From positions 310,001 to 374,000 of the forward strand of contig JACJIB010000005.1 in the NCBI GenBank assembly GCA_014138645.1: DNA of 64,000 nt, written 5' to 3'. Position numbers and translations under genes: made by a program. The notes under the pieces were generated by a model that worked only from the letters and a program-made list of their open reading frames with translations, was not told the origin of the DNA and did not search any database. The stretch comes from Methylorubrum thiocyanatum. GTDB lineage: Bacteria; Pseudomonadota; Alphaproteobacteria; Rhizobiales; Beijerinckiaceae. This document shows, piece by piece, positions 16,765-25,701 of the stretch (its first letter is position 1; every line of letters begins with the position of its first letter).

Positions 16765-17736
16765 ATGGCGCACGACGATCCTCTCCGTTCCGGCCGCCTG
16801 CTGCGCAGACCTGGACCGTCCGGGACGATCGATGCGTTCACCGGCGTTGAGGTACACGATGTCCGGCTCGAGACGGTCCTTGCGCCCGATGCCGGATGGG
16901 AGGTGCTCTACACCTTCACCTTGCACGGAGAGGGCCCGGTCTGAGATACCCCTCGCGACCGTCTCGTCTGGTCGGACGTGCCGAATCGGCGCCTGCTCGC
17001 GTGGTACCCGGACGGGCGCGTCGAGGTCGCCATCGACAACACGCAGTTCATGAACGGCAACGCACTCTGCCCGGACGGGAGCTTGGTCCACTGCGAGCAC
17101 GGCCGGCGCTGCATCAGCCGCTCAAACGGGAACGGCGTGCCGGAGCCGATCGTCACGCACTATGAAGGCAAGCGGCTCAATTCGCCCAACGATGTGACAG
17201 TGGCTGCAGATGGAGCAATCTGGTTCACCGATCCGACCTTCGGCATCTTGATGCCGAACCAGGGCAGCCTCGTCGAGCCGGAACTCGATCACCGCAGCGT
17301 CTACCGCTTCGACCCCCGCGATGGCGCACTGCGGCGCATGGCGGACTTCGACGAGCCCAATGGGCTGTTCTTCTCCCCCAACGGACGGACGTTGTACGTG
17401 TCCGACACGGCGCGCTCACTCGGCGAGATCGTCGGAGGGCACGCTCGCGACACGCACGAGATCCAGCTGTTCGACGTCGCCGCGGACGGTGCGCTGTCGA
17501 ACGGCCGCCTGTTCTGCCGTACCGATCATGGCTACCCGGATGGCTTCGCGGTGGACGCCCGTGGCTGGGTCTGGAGTACGGCCGGCGACGGCATCCACGT
17601 CTATGCCCCGGACGGGGTGCGGCTTGGCTTCATCCCGACGCCGGAGGTGGCATCGAACTGCGCCTTCCACGCCGAGGGTAGCCGTCTGTTCGTCGCTGCC
17701 ACCTCGTACTTGCTCGCGCTTGATCTCATCACCTGA
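16765..17736 (+). pseudogene. SMP-30/gluconolactonase-like gene interrupted by one in-frame TGA
   Basis: One continuous frame of 324 codons reads as an SMP-30/LRE beta-propeller lactonase apart from codon 60 (16942-16944), which is TGA. The interrupted motif is GEGPV-stop-DTPRDRLVWSD, where the family has tryptophan (GEGPVW), so a TGG-to-TGA change explains it. Downstream the protein is fully conserved: LNSPNDVTVAADGAIWFTDP, DEPNGLFFSPNG and YPDGFAVDARGWVWS, including the metal ligands. A restart at the GTG at 16978 would lack the first propeller strands and the metal-binding glutamate of GEGP. It may be a recent nonsense mutation or a sequencing error. Confidence 0.8.
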
Positions 17737-17741
17737 AACCC

Positions 17742-17874
17742 GCCGCTTCCTCCACTGCGACCTCAAGCGGTCGGCCCGCGACGCCCTTCAGCTGATTGTG
17801 TTCTCCACCTTCATCGTCCTGCTCATGGTCGGCGGCACGCTCGTCGTGCTGTTCAACCTGCGCATGCGCATGAT
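17742..17874 (+). pseudogene. Orphan copy of the cyoD 3' end
   Basis: The stretch encodes RFLHCDLKRSARDALQLIV and then VGGTLVVLFNLRMRMM, matching the C-terminus of CyoD at 16108-16236 with scattered synonymous and a few amino-acid changes. It begins 6 bp after the SMP-30 stop and lacks the rest of the gene and its stop. The level of divergence suggests a second cyo operon or an ancestral duplication rather than a very recent copy. No further cyo sequence was seen around it. Confidence 0.85.
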
Positions 17875-17995
17875 GGAGGATATAGCAGGGCAAGCCCGGT
17901 CAGCGCTCCCGTTTCGGCTCCCCGAACGCGGTCAGAGGACGCCGGTCTCTGCCTTAATGGGGACACCTGGGGCGAAGTCGCAACGGTCGGCCAAG

Positions 17996-18532
17996 TCAGC
18001 CGCGCGCCTGGACGCTGATCGTGCCGCTCGGTTCGAGCACGATCACCTTGGTATCGGCGACATGCTCGACCTTCGCCTGCCGGAGCGCTTCGTCGAGATC
18101 GGCCGGGCTCACCGAATGGCGCAGCCGAGCCTCCTCAAGCAGCCTGCCGTCGCGCGCCAGCGGCAGGGCCGCTCCCTCGAACAGTTTGGCCAGCGTCGGC
18201 GAGCGGGCCGCGGCCTGCGCACACAGCCAGTGCAGGAACACGACGAGCGCACAGGCCGCCATCGTGCCGAAGAGCGGTGCGCTGCCCGTCAGCGCCCGGC
18301 TCAGCGACGAGCCGAGGATGATCGACACAACGATGTCGAGCGCCGACCACTTGCCGAAGACGCGTCGGCCGGCAACACGCACCAGCAGCAGGCCGTAGCC
18401 GAAGATCAGCGCGCCGCGGGCGCATTCCTGCCAGCCGTTTAAGTCGTGGGTGCGCCCGAAGACGGCGTCGATCAGCTCCAAGAGATAATCATCTTTCGAG
18501 TTCGTCGCGCTCCGGGCCGGAGGATCGGACAC
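17996..18532 (-). CDS. DUF421 (YetF-type) membrane protein
   Basis: A 178-residue protein with an N-terminal membrane part (GALIFGYGLLLVRVAGRRVF, then SALDIVVSIILGSSLSRAL) and a C-terminal soluble domain with RLRHSVSPADLDEALRQAKV and KVIVLEPSGTISV. These are the marks of DUF421 proteins; their role is not established, though some affect spore germination or envelope properties in other bacteria. It stands alone, convergent with the cyo remnant and upstream of the transposon graveyard. Length is normal. Confidence 0.82.
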   Translation of the reverse strand: MSDPPARSATNSKDDYLLELIDAVFGRTHDLNGWQECARGALIFGYGLLLVRVAGRRVFGKWSALDIVVSIILGSSLSRALTGSAPLFGTMAACALVVFLHWLCAQAAARSPTLAKLFEGAALPLARDGRLLEEARLRHSVSPADLDEALRQAKVEHVADTKVIVLEPSGTISVQARG

Positions 18533-18634
18533 GGCTGCGCCTTAGCGGAACCCACCCGGGCAAAGAATGTCCGCCGCGCATCTCCCGGCACCAGTCATGC
18601 TGGCTGCGGGCCCCCCTCCGTACCTACAACTCTC

Positions 18635-18913
18635 TCACCGCGAGGACTGGCAAAAACGCTCGGTCTGCCATTTTGCGCCGCCCGGCTGGGAGGCGCTGAA
18701 GCAGTCGCGCTCTGACGCGCCCGCTTTGACCTCGGCGTTCAGCCCACGCACGACGATCGCGCGCACGTAGCCCTCCGCCTCGCCGAAACGCACCCGGCAC
18801 CACTGCCCTTCGCAGGAAAACACGTGGAGCGGCTCGGCCGGGCGCACCTCATCGAGCACGCAAGCGCTGTCGCGCCGCGCCTCTCTAGGTCGCGAACCCA
18901 TAAAGTCTGGCAC
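18635..18913 (-). pseudogene. SH3-like domain fragment
   Basis: The 92-codon frame contains LHVFSCEGQWCRVRFGEAEGYVRAIVV, a bacterial SH3 repeat as found in small exported proteins. There is no signal peptide; the in-frame sequence upstream runs into an IS5 transposase remnant at 18959, so the N-terminus was probably lost to the insertion. It is listed as a fragment; a short cytoplasmic protein is the alternative. Confidence 0.45.
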
Positions 18914-18958
18914 GTGTAAGGCGTGGTGTCGTTAGCCCTCTGGAGACGGAGGATCTGG

Positions 18959-19044
18959 ATGGCGCGGTTTGACCTGACGGATGCGGAGTGGGCGGTGATC
19001 GAGCCGCTTCTGCCGACGGATGTGCGCGGCAAGGAGCGGGTGAT
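18959..19044 (+). mobile_element. IS5-family transposase remnant (N-terminus only)
   Basis: After an ATG the frame reads MARFDLTDAEWAVIEPLLP and a few more residues, the typical start of IS5-group transposases. Similarity stops after about 28 codons (GKERV) and the remainder is unrelated. No terminal repeats could be assigned. Confidence 0.7.
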
Positions 19045-19147
19045 CTCGGCTCTCGCGCTCGATCGCGTGCGCATCGTTGCGCTGCGATCTCATGCGGCGC
19101 CGGGTCGGGCTGCTGTCGGTCTCCTCAGCCATGGTGCTGTCTCCGCG

Positions 19148-19311
19148 TCAGGCCAGCCCGACGCCGTGCCGGTGTGAGGCCACGACCTGCCGATCGATAT
19201 GCGCTGTCGTCCAATGCCGGATCTCGTCGTCCGTCAGGCCAGCAAGATCGACCGCGACATCGCCGAACTCGAAGACGGCCTCCTCGGGAATGCGCGAGGG
19301 TGTCAAACAGC
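19148..19311 (-). pseudogene. C-terminal fragment of an unrecognised gene cut by the ISL3 element
   Basis: On the minus strand an open frame reads RIPEEAVFEFGDVAVDLAG then LTDDEIRHWTTAHIDRQVV and ends in a TGA at 19148. Composition and codon use look like real coding sequence. Its upstream part ends at the left end of the ISL3 element (19321), and I found no continuation on the other side of the transposon cluster. I do not recognise the family. Confidence 0.4.
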
Positions 19312-20149
19312 GTTGAACATTGGTTCATCTGCACTTTCGGTGCTGGCGGGCCCCCGTGCGGCCAAGCTTTACGGGTCGACCTCAGGCGGCCTGTAGGACA
19401 TGCTGGCGCAGAAGATCGAACTTCGCGCGGCCGTACATGCTCCGCTTGATCAGTTTGAGACGGTTGACCTGTCCCTCGACGGGGCCGTTGCTCCAGGGCT
19501 CGACGATGGCCGCGCGTACGGCAGCCTCGTCCTGCCGGAGCCCGGTGACGAAGCCGCCGAGATCGGTCGCGGCTGCAGCCTCCAGCCACCAGGTGATGCG
19601 GCGTGTCGAGGTATCCGGGCGAACGGTGGTCGCGGCAATGCACCCTGCCTCCGTCGCGCGACCCAACGCCGGACGATGTCGTAGCTGCCGGTAAAGCCCT
19701 GCGCGTCCAGCTCGCGGTGAAGGACGGTGGCGCTGCGCTGGCCTTCTTGCCAGCGGGCCTCGACGAAGGGGAGATGGCGGTCGAGCCGGCTTGAGCCCGG
19801 TGCGCGGCGGTAGGACATGAACCGGCCCGCTCGGACCCAGCGGCGTACGGTGTTGCGGGAGGCGCCGATCCGGCGAGCAATCTCTTTGGTCGGCAGACCT
19901 TTGCCGTGGAGGCACAGGGCCGCTTCGCAGCGATCGCATCGCTGGCTGTTCACCTCCGGCGTGGGTGCGGTCTCCGTCGGGACCGGGGAGGCAGAGCGAT
20001 CCTGCGCGCCTCGGTGCGCTACGTCGCGGATCTCGGACTGGTGCCGTTCGACGATGCCGCGCAACGCCTCCGACGCGTTGACGAGCAGGTGCCAGCGATC
20101 CGCGACCTGCGTCGCCGTCGGCGCTCCCGTGCGCGCGGCCTCGGCCTAG

Positions 20150-21009
20150 AGGCTGTTATGGACCTGTCAGCTGTGAGGCTCAGATGATGGGCGATGAGCC
20201 TGTCCCGGAAAGCCTACCCGTCTGATGTGTCCGATGATGAGTGGGCATTGGTCGCCCCGTATCTGACGCTGGTCCGCGAGGACGCTGGCCAGCGCGCGCA
20301 TCCGTTGCGGGAGGTGTTCAACGGGCTGCGCTACGTGGTGAAGACGGGCGCGCCGTGGCGCTGGATGCCCCACGACCTGCCGCCCTGGGCGGCCGTCTAC
20401 CAGCAGGCGCAACGCTGGCTGCAGGCGGGCTGCTTCGAGCAACTGGCCGAGGACCTTCGCGCCGTGCTGCGCCTGGCGGCCGGGCGCAAGGCGGAGCCGT
20501 CGGCGGCCATCCTCGACAGCCGAACGCTGCGGGCGACGCCCGAGAGCGGCGAGCGGGCCGGCTACGATGGGGCCAAGCGCAAGCAGGGCTCGAAGCTGCA
20601 TATGGCGGTGGACACGCTCGGCCACCTCCTGGCCCTGCATGTCACGCCGGCCAACGCCGATGACCGCGCCCAGGTCGAGCGTCTGACCAAGGCTGTGCAG
20701 GCGGCCACCGACGATCACGTCGAGATCGCGTTCGTGGATCAGGGCTACACGGGCGAGAAGCCAGCCACAGCCGCGCGCAGGCACGGCATCGAACTGGAGG
20801 TCGTGAAGCTGCCGGAGGCCAAGCGCGGCTTCGTACTGCTGCCCAAGCGCTGGGTCGTGGAACGCTCCTTTGCCTGGGCCACCCGCTTCCGCCGGCTCGT
20901 CAAAGACTACGAGCGCTATGCCAGCACGCTGGCTGACCTCCACATCGTCGCCTTCGTCTGCATCATGCTCAAAAAGGCCGCTCTACTCGCAGCCAGTTCA
21001 TAACAGCCT
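20150..21009 (+). mobile_element. Complete IS5-family insertion sequence (860 bp)
   Basis: The element has terminal inverted repeats AGGCTGTTATGGAC (20150) and GTTCATAACAGCCT (ending 21009), 13 of 14 matching, flanked on both sides by CTAG (20146-20149 and 21010-21013), a 4-bp target duplication within the palindrome CCTAGG. It carries a single intact transposase gene whose stop lies inside the right repeat. Intact ends and gene suggest it is recent and possibly mobile. Confidence 0.9.
20194..21003 (+). CDS. IS5-family transposase
   Basis: A 269-residue DDE transposase. It starts [19 protein letters not shown], the usual IS5-group opening; the DDE domain shows [12 protein letters not shown], the second aspartate in [11 protein letters not shown] and the final [17 protein letters not shown] block bearing the catalytic glutamate. 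It binds the terminal repeats and moves the 860-bp element by cut and paste. No frameshift is needed. It would be expressed from the element itself. Confidence 0.9.
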   Translation: MSLSRKAYPSDVSDDEWALVAPYLTLVREDAGQRAHPLREVFNGLRYVVKTGAPWRWMPHDLPPWAAVYQQAQRWLQAGCFEQLAEDLRAVLRLAAGRKAEPSAAILDSRTLRATPESGERAGYDGAKRKQGSKLHMAVDTLGHLLALHVTPANADDRAQVERLTKAVQAATDDHVEIAFVDQGYTGEKPATAARRHGIELEVVKLPEAKRGFVLLPKRWVVERSFAWATRFRRLVKDYERYASTLADLHIVAFVCIMLKKAALLAASS

Positions 21010-21757
21010 CTAGGGTCCAGAGCGGTCGCGGCTGACGATAGTCACGCTCGGATGGGCGGTGAGCCAGTCCCGCACCGGTGCCGACGAGCGGCCGGGCAAC
21101 AGGTCGATGACGCGCCGCCGTTCCAGGTCGCACACGATGGTGCCGTAGGACCGGCCGCGCCGCCAAGCCCAGTCGTCGATGCCGACCACCCGCGGCGGCG
21201 CGGACAGCACGATCCCGCGACGGCGGATCAGGCGCAGCACGGTGTCGCCGCTGACCGGCATGGCCAACCGCCGTGATAATCTTGCGCCGGGCTCACCGCC
21301 GAGCACCATGCCGATGTCGGTCTGCGCTTCGGCCAACCGGTCGCTGCGGCGCGCCTTGCGCGCGCCCAACCCCGGCACGCGTTCGGCGAAAATCCGCCCC
21401 GGGCAATGGCTGCAGCGGAAGCGGCGCACCTGTCCCCGCCACGTTACCGCCCGATCCTGCCAGGGCAGATCCTTGAACGTCCGCCAATACGTGCTGTGCA
21501 CTCGCGTCGAAGCACGCTCGCAGACCCGACAGGAGGCCTGGGCCGCCGTGGTCCGGGCGGTGATCAACAGCGCCGTTCCGTCCAGTGTCAGATCCTCGAC
21601 GTGCAGGCCGTCCGGGACCGACGGCATCGACGGGTTTGAGATCGGCATCGCGCTGTCCTCGGGCCACCACGCGGATCAACGCCCGAATCACCCCGCAGCA
21701 CCGAAAATGCGGATGAACCAAAGTTGCACGCCGAAACACAGGCAGGAGGAGCGTGCG

Positions 21758-22009
21758 GTCGAACGGCACTACATCGCCCCCGGCAAGCCGCAACAGTACG
21801 GTTTTGTCGAAAGCATCAATGTGCGCTTGCGCGACGAGTGCCTGAACGAGCATCTGTTCCGGAGCCTGCCGGCGGCCCGGACCATCATCGAGGCGTGGCG
21901 GGTCGACTATAACACCTGCCGCCCGCACACGCGCCTCGGCGGGCTCACCCCGAATGCATTTGCAACCCGGTCCAAGCAGGACCAGAACCAGAACGGACTC
22001 TGGTTATGA
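21758..22009 (+). mobile_element. IS3-family OrfB transposase remnant (C-terminus)
   Basis: The frame reads [19 protein letters not shown] then [18 protein letters not shown] and [18 protein letters not shown] before a stop at 22009, the C-terminal end of IS407-group IS3 transposases including the catalytic glutamate (VES). The first two thirds of the gene are missing and the sequence begins right after the ISL3 right end. Confidence 0.85.
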
Positions 22010-22026
22010 ACGGGGGCAAACAGGGG

Positions 22027-22186
22027 GCAAGGTTAAGGGTAGGCCGGAGCGCAGCACGAACAGGATGCCGGTCAGTGCCGCCCGATTGTCGATGGGAGGC
22101 CGTCCGCCATTCGGGCGAGGCCGAGGCGGCGGCAGGAGCGGAGCAAACTCGATCCAGAGATCGTTGGGAAGCAGAGGTCGAGCCAT
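22027..22186 (-). mobile_element. IS5-family transposase remnant of another group (N-terminus)
   Basis: On the minus strand an ATG at 22186 opens MARPLLPNDLWIEFAPLLPP then GGRPPIDNRAALTGILFVLR, the start of IS5 transposases of the ARPLLPDDLW type. Similarity ends at SGLP, where the IS3 remnant begins, so the latter probably truncated it. It is unlike the intact IS5 transposase at 20194. Confidence 0.8.
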
Positions 22187-22354
22187 ACCCGACCAATGCA
22201 ACACCAACCGCATCGTGCCGTTCTGTTAGGTGCTCTAAGAGTTGGCCAAGGACACATCGATTGCGGCTGGGGGATCGATGCATGAATCCGCTCCGACACT
22301 GCCGCCGGAGACCGCGATGACGACAGATCCGAGGCGCGCAGCCAATACCAAAGT

Positions 22355-22470
22355 CGAGTAGATGGCGTAATTTGGCGTGTTCGAGCGTCGTCACCGCAAA
22401 GTGGCGCGGAGCCTCGGGGTATCCGGGCGGTCCCTCAGGCTGCTCTGGCTGGTGACGGCGTTTTTTGATC
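22355..22470 (+). pseudogene. Remnant of the small membrane protein that precedes YeiH
   Basis: The plus-strand frame FGVFERRHRKVARSLGVSG followed by LRLLWLV matches LGLIERQHHRAARTLGVSR and VVWLVP of the small protein at 4748-4939. Upstream of this is a stop and downstream the hydrophobic helix is lost after LLWLV, so the copy is non-functional. It has the same order and orientation relative to YeiH as the first locus, supporting duplication of the small-protein-YeiH unit. Confidence 0.6.
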
Positions 22471-22755
22471 GGCGTCGGCGCAGTCGTCTGGACAAGTCTG
22501 CGCTGACCGGAATAGGCCATCGTCCGGTCGAGCGTTACAAGAGGTGGATGGTCGACAGGGGGTGGTACGGCGCTTTTTCCCAGCGGCCACCATTGCCGTC
22601 ACTGGCCGAAGCTGCCGGCAATCAATCGTTTTCCGATGTTCTCCGACCGGCATTTGGCTGTATTCTATCGCATTCATCGATTGAATACATCTGTTCATTC
22701 CATTGGGGCGAACGAACGAAACGTGGGAATCTTCGGCATCAAGTCGGAGCCACCC

Positions 22756-23853
22756 ATGTCCTCGCCAAGCCCATCCTCCCACGTTCGATCGATGCGCGTT
22801 CTGAACGACGCCAAGCGCGTCCTTCCGGGGTTGGGCCTCTGCGTGGCGGTCACAGCCGCCGCTATTAGCTTCGAGGCCGTTGAGGCGCACCTGTTCGGTC
22901 GCGCTTGGCTCGAAGCCCTGGTGCTTGCGATCCTGCTCGGGAGCGCGATCCGCACCGTCTGGACCCCGTCGCAGCGTTTCTTTCCCGGAATCGCCTTCGG
23001 GGCCAAGACCGTGCTGGAGATCGCGGTGGTGCTGCTCGGCGCGTCGCTCAGCCTCGCGACGATCCTCGCCGCCGGTCCAGGCCTGCTCTTCGGCATCGCG
23101 GGCGTCGTCGTGGTCGCGATCCTGTCGAGCTACGGCATCGGCCGGGCGCTCGGCCTGCATCCGCGCATGGCGATCCTCGTCGCCTGCGGCAACTCGATCT
23201 GCGGCAACTCGGCAATCGCCGCTACGGCCCCGGTGATCGGTGCCGACGGCGAGGACGTCGCCGCCTCCATCGCCTTCACCGCAGTGCTCGGCGTGCTGGT
23301 GGTGCTCGGCCTGCCGCTGTTGGTGCCGCTGCTCGGCCTATCGCCGATGCAGTACGGGGTGCTCGCCGGCCTCACCGTCTACGCCGTGCCCCAGGTTCTC
23401 GCGGCGACCGGGCCGGTCGCGATGCTCAGCGTTCAGGTCGGAACCCTGGTGAAGCTTGTCCGGGTGCTGATGCTCGGTCCGGTTGTTCTGGCGCTCTCGC
23501 TCGGTGCGAGCCGGCTGCGCGAGGAGACCGACGAGGCTGCCCCCGCCGTCACCGCCGGCGACCGCCCGACTCGCGGCAGCCTCGCAATCCACCGCCTGGT
23601 GCCGTGGTTCATCCTCGCCTTCCTGGCGCTCGCAGGTCTCCGCTCGGCCGGGATGATCCCGCAGCTTGCGCTCGCGCCGATGGCGGAGACTGCGAACGTG
23701 CTGACCGTGGTCTCGATGGCAGCGCTCGGCCTCGGCGTCGACGTGCGCAGCGTCGCCAAGGCCGGCGCGCGGGTGACCCTGGCGGTGGTCGCCTCGCTCC
23801 TCGCGCTCGGCGCCGTCAGCCTCGGCCTGATCCGCGTGCTCGGCCTAGCCTGA
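22756..23853 (+). CDS. YeiH-family putative sulfate/sulfonate exporter, copy 2
   Basis: A 365-residue polytopic membrane protein nearly collinear with the one at 3132-4226, sharing GIAFGAKTVLEIAVVLLGAS, LVACGNSICGNSAIAATAP and VDVRSVAKAG. The ATG at 22756 follows CGGAG; an in-frame start at 22636 would add 40 unconserved residues. It converges on the TDT transporter gene, 25 bp apart, and lies close to the sulfite dehydrogenase genes, so a role in moving sulfite, sulfate or a sulfonate is plausible. The two copies differ mainly in the N-terminus and the cytoplasmic loop before TAGDRP. Confidence 0.85.
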   Translation: MSSPSPSSHVRSMRVLNDAKRVLPGLGLCVAVTAAAISFEAVEAHLFGRAWLEALVLAILLGSAIRTVWTPSQRFFPGIAFGAKTVLEIAVVLLGASLSLATILAAGPGLLFGIAGVVVVAILSSYGIGRALGLHPRMAILVACGNSICGNSAIAATAPVIGADGEDVAASIAFTAVLGVLVVLGLPLLVPLLGLSPMQYGVLAGLTVYAVPQVLAATGPVAMLSVQVGTLVKLVRVLMLGPVVLALSLGASRLREETDEAAPAVTAGDRPTRGSLAIHRLVPWFILAFLALAGLRSAGMIPQLALAPMAETANVLTVVSMAALGLGVDVRSVAKAGARVTLAVVASLLALGAVSLGLIRVLGLA

Positions 23854-23878
23854 ATCGGTCGGCTACGCCGAGGGCAAC

Positions 23879-25075
23879 TCAGGCCCCGGCGAGGCAGGGC
23901 GAGACGAAGAGCTCGCCGCGATAGGCCCCGCGTAGGGTGCGCACGGACACGACCAGCCAGAGCAGCGTCAGCAAGCCGACGAGGCCTGCTCCGAGCCAGG
24001 CGAACCCGCTCAGCTCCGTCTCTTCGCCAATCCGGAGGGTCGCCAGGGCATAGACGCCGAGGGGGAAGATGTAGCCCCACCAGCCGAGGTTGAACGGAAC
24101 GCCGGCGCGCAGATAGCGCACTGTGACGGCGAGCGAGAGCAGGAACCACCAGGCACCGTAGCCCCAGAGGATCAGCGCGCCGATCAGGCCCGTGATCCGG
24201 AGGATCTCGGGCGCGGCGGGAAAGCCGCCCGCCGCGAGGATCGGGCCACCGGCCTGCCCCAGCACGAGCAGGCCGAGCGCCCCGGTTCCGAGCGGTCCGA
24301 GGGAGAGCCAGCTCGATGCGGCCATCTCCCGCGGCGGCAGGTTGTGGAGCGCCATGCGTAGCACCAGGATCGCCAGGATACTCAGCGCCAGCGGGACCGA
24401 GACGCCCCAGAGTACGAAGCTCGTGACGATGACGGCAAGCTGCTGGCTCTCGCCGACCAGAGCCGGGGCGAGCAGGCCGCCGGAGACGGCGACGACCTCG
24501 GCGGTCACCACCGGCAGCAGCCAGACGGCCGTCATCTGGTCGATGCGGTGCTCCTGGCGGGTGAACATGAGATAGGGGATCGCCACGGCGCAGATCATGG
24601 CGAGCACCACGTCGATCCACCACAGCGGCAGGGCGATGCGGACGGTCTCGCTGCCGAGATACGGTGGACCGAAGATCAGCAGCCCGTTCAGCAGCGTCGC
24701 CAGCGCCATCGGGATCGCCCCGAAAAACATCGACACCGTCGAGTGGCCGAAAATCCGCCGGGCCCCGTCGAAGAAGAAGATCCAGCGCGCGCCGTAGACC
24801 AGGCAGAAGGTGACGAAGAGCAGGACGGAGGCGAGCCAGAGACCAAGCGGGACCGGGGCCAGCAGGTCATGCGTCGCCGGCAAACGGTCAAGGGCCAAGG
24901 CGACCACACCTGTGCCCATCACCACAGTGAACCAGTTGGGCGTGAATTGCCGGATCACGTCCCGGGGATGCTGGAGTCGCGAGAGCGGCTTCAAGCCTGT
25001 GCTGATCGCCAGCAGACTGGATTCGGACACGGGGCGCTCTCGGGCTTCGGAGGGTCGACGCACCGGCTCTAGCAC
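23879..25075 (-). CDS. TDT-family (TehA/SLAC1/Ssu1-like) transporter
   Basis: A protein of up to 398 residues with ten membrane helices, starting FTPNWFTVVMGTGVVALAL, the typical TDT opening. Relatives transport tellurite, dicarboxylates, anions or sulfite; the Ssu1-type branch exports sulfite. Neighbours (YeiH, SorAB) favour sulfite efflux, but no residue here proves it. The start is uncertain: GTG at 25075 or GTG at 25030; both are before the first helix. Confidence 0.78.
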   Translation of the reverse strand: MLEPVRRPSEARERPVSESSLLAISTGLKPLSRLQHPRDVIRQFTPNWFTVVMGTGVVALALDRLPATHDLLAPVPLGLWLASVLLFVTFCLVYGARWIFFFDGARRIFGHSTVSMFFGAIPMALATLLNGLLIFGPPYLGSETVRIALPLWWIDVVLAMICAVAIPYLMFTRQEHRIDQMTAVWLLPVVTAEVVAVSGGLLAPALVGESQQLAVIVTSFVLWGVSVPLALSILAILVLRMALHNLPPREMAASSWLSLGPLGTGALGLLVLGQAGGPILAAGGFPAAPEILRITGLIGALILWGYGAWWFLLSLAVTVRYLRAGVPFNLGWWGYIFPLGVYALATLRIGEETELSGFAWLGAGLVGLLTLLWLVVSVRTLRGAYRGELFVSPCLAGA

Positions 25076-25244
25076 GACCCCGCATCACGCGCCCCCGCGA
25101 TAGAAAGCGGCTCGCACGCGGCGCTGTCACATCGATAACATCGATTAGAATCAGCTGATCAAACTGTTATTAAGAACGACTCCTGGCCGCTACCTTCTCG
25201 TCATCACGAACAGACGTGACGACCCCACCAGAAGGATATCGACC

Positions 25245-25478
25245 ATGACCCGTACGATCGCCGCCGTCGTCCTTGCCGCCTCCACTCTTGTCGGCATGAC
25301 GGGCCTTTCGCAGGCCCAGGGCCTCCGCGCACCGCAGACCCGCTCCTTCACCAACTCATCTGCTCTGGTCTACGGCGACACCGATGGTGCCAACGCCAAG
25401 AACCCGGCGCTCCCGGCCTACGCCCGTGGCCGCGGCCAGGAGACCGGCGGCCCGGCGCGGGAACTGATCGGCCGCTGA
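25245..25478 (+). CDS. Small secreted protein of unknown function
   Basis: A 77-residue protein with a clear signal peptide (MTRTIAAVVLAASTLVGMTG, cleavage after SQAQ or nearby) and a polar mature part of about 50 residues without cysteines. The ATG is preceded by AGAAGGATATCGACC, a good ribosome site. A run of 14 cytosines follows the stop. I recognise no family; it may be periplasmic and belong with the sulfite enzymes downstream. Confidence 0.65.
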   Translation: MTRTIAAVVLAASTLVGMTGLSQAQGLRAPQTRSFTNSSALVYGDTDGANAKNPALPAYARGRGQETGGPARELIGR

Positions 25479-25483
25479 GAGCG

Positions 25484-25497
25484 CCCCCCCCCCCCCC
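25484..25497 (+). repeat. Homopolymer run of 14 C
   Basis: Fourteen cytosines in a row directly after the stop codon of the small secreted protein gene, followed by TTT. Runs of this length are slip-prone in replication and in sequencing. It is outside any coding region. Confidence 0.95.
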
Positions 25498-25502
25498 TTT
25501 GG

Positions 25503-25524
25503 CCGCCGGGCATCCGCCCGGCGG
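25503..25524 (+). terminator. GC-rich hairpin after the small secreted protein gene
   Basis: CCGCCGGGC-ATCC-GCCCGGCGG forms a 9-bp perfect stem with a 4-nt loop 25 bp after the stop at 25478. There is no T tract, so it may act as a pause or RNA-stability element rather than a classical terminator. Confidence 0.5.
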
Positions 25525-25566
25525 TGCGTGAAGGCTTCGACCATCCAAATGGCAGGGAGATCCATC

Positions 25567-25701
25567 ATGACCCGACCCACTATCGAGACCACCGACGAGG
25601 CCCGGCAGGGTGAAACCAGCAGTCACATGCGCTGGGTTCTGTTCTGGACAGTCGCCCTGACCGTCGTCGCCGTCGGAACCGCCTGGCTGACGTTTATCTG
25701 A
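25567..25701 (+). CDS. Small single-helix membrane protein
   Basis: A 44-residue protein: polar N-terminus (TRPTIETTDEARQGETSS) and one helix (WVLFWTVALTVVAVGTAWL). The ATG follows GGCAGGGAGATCC, a strong ribosome site, which is why I take it as real despite its size. It lies between the secreted protein and sorA, all plus strand. Function unknown; a membrane anchor or small subunit for the sulfite-oxidising system is only a guess from position. Confidence 0.6.
   Translation: MTRPTIETTDEARQGETSSHMRWVLFWTVALTVVAVGTAWLTFI

Larger units (their letters stand above)
19382..21648 (-). pseudogene. ISL3-family transposase, interrupted and internally deleted
   Basis: The N-terminal half (21648 down to 21014) has the zinc-binding CRVCERAS region, the VRRFRCSHC motif, [14 protein letters not shown] and the catalytic aspartates of the DDE domain up to VSRDR. 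The protein resumes at 20145 with QVADRWHLLVNASEALRG, passes through a SYDIVRRWV helix-turn-helix, then shifts frame and lacks about 70 residues before EPWSNGPVEGQVNRLKLIK, the C-terminal signature. At the junction the original sequence already reads TAG, so the gene was inactive at, or because of, the insertion. Confidence 0.85.
19321..21720 (-). mobile_element. Decayed ISL3-family insertion sequence, split by an IS5-family element
   Basis: The ends are 25-bp inverted repeats differing at two positions: TGGTTCATCTGCACTTTCGG followed by TGCTG at 19321-19345, and its partner at 21696-21720. Without the nested insertion the element is about 1.5 kb. The flanks GTTGAACA and GTTGCACG resemble but do not match as a target duplication. 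Inside is a broken minus-strand ISL3 transposase. The nested element at 20150-21009 is listed separately. Confidence 0.85.

Noticed and set aside
16942..16944. The TGA in the SMP-30 gene as a selenocysteine codon.
   Set aside because: The family has tryptophan, not cysteine, at this position, and no selenocysteine insertion hairpin was evident after the TGA; a TGG-to-TGA change is simpler.
22660..22755. A longer N-terminus for YeiH copy 2 starting at 22636.
   Set aside because: The extra 40 residues are not shared with copy 1 and the ATG at 22756 has a CGGAG ribosome site.
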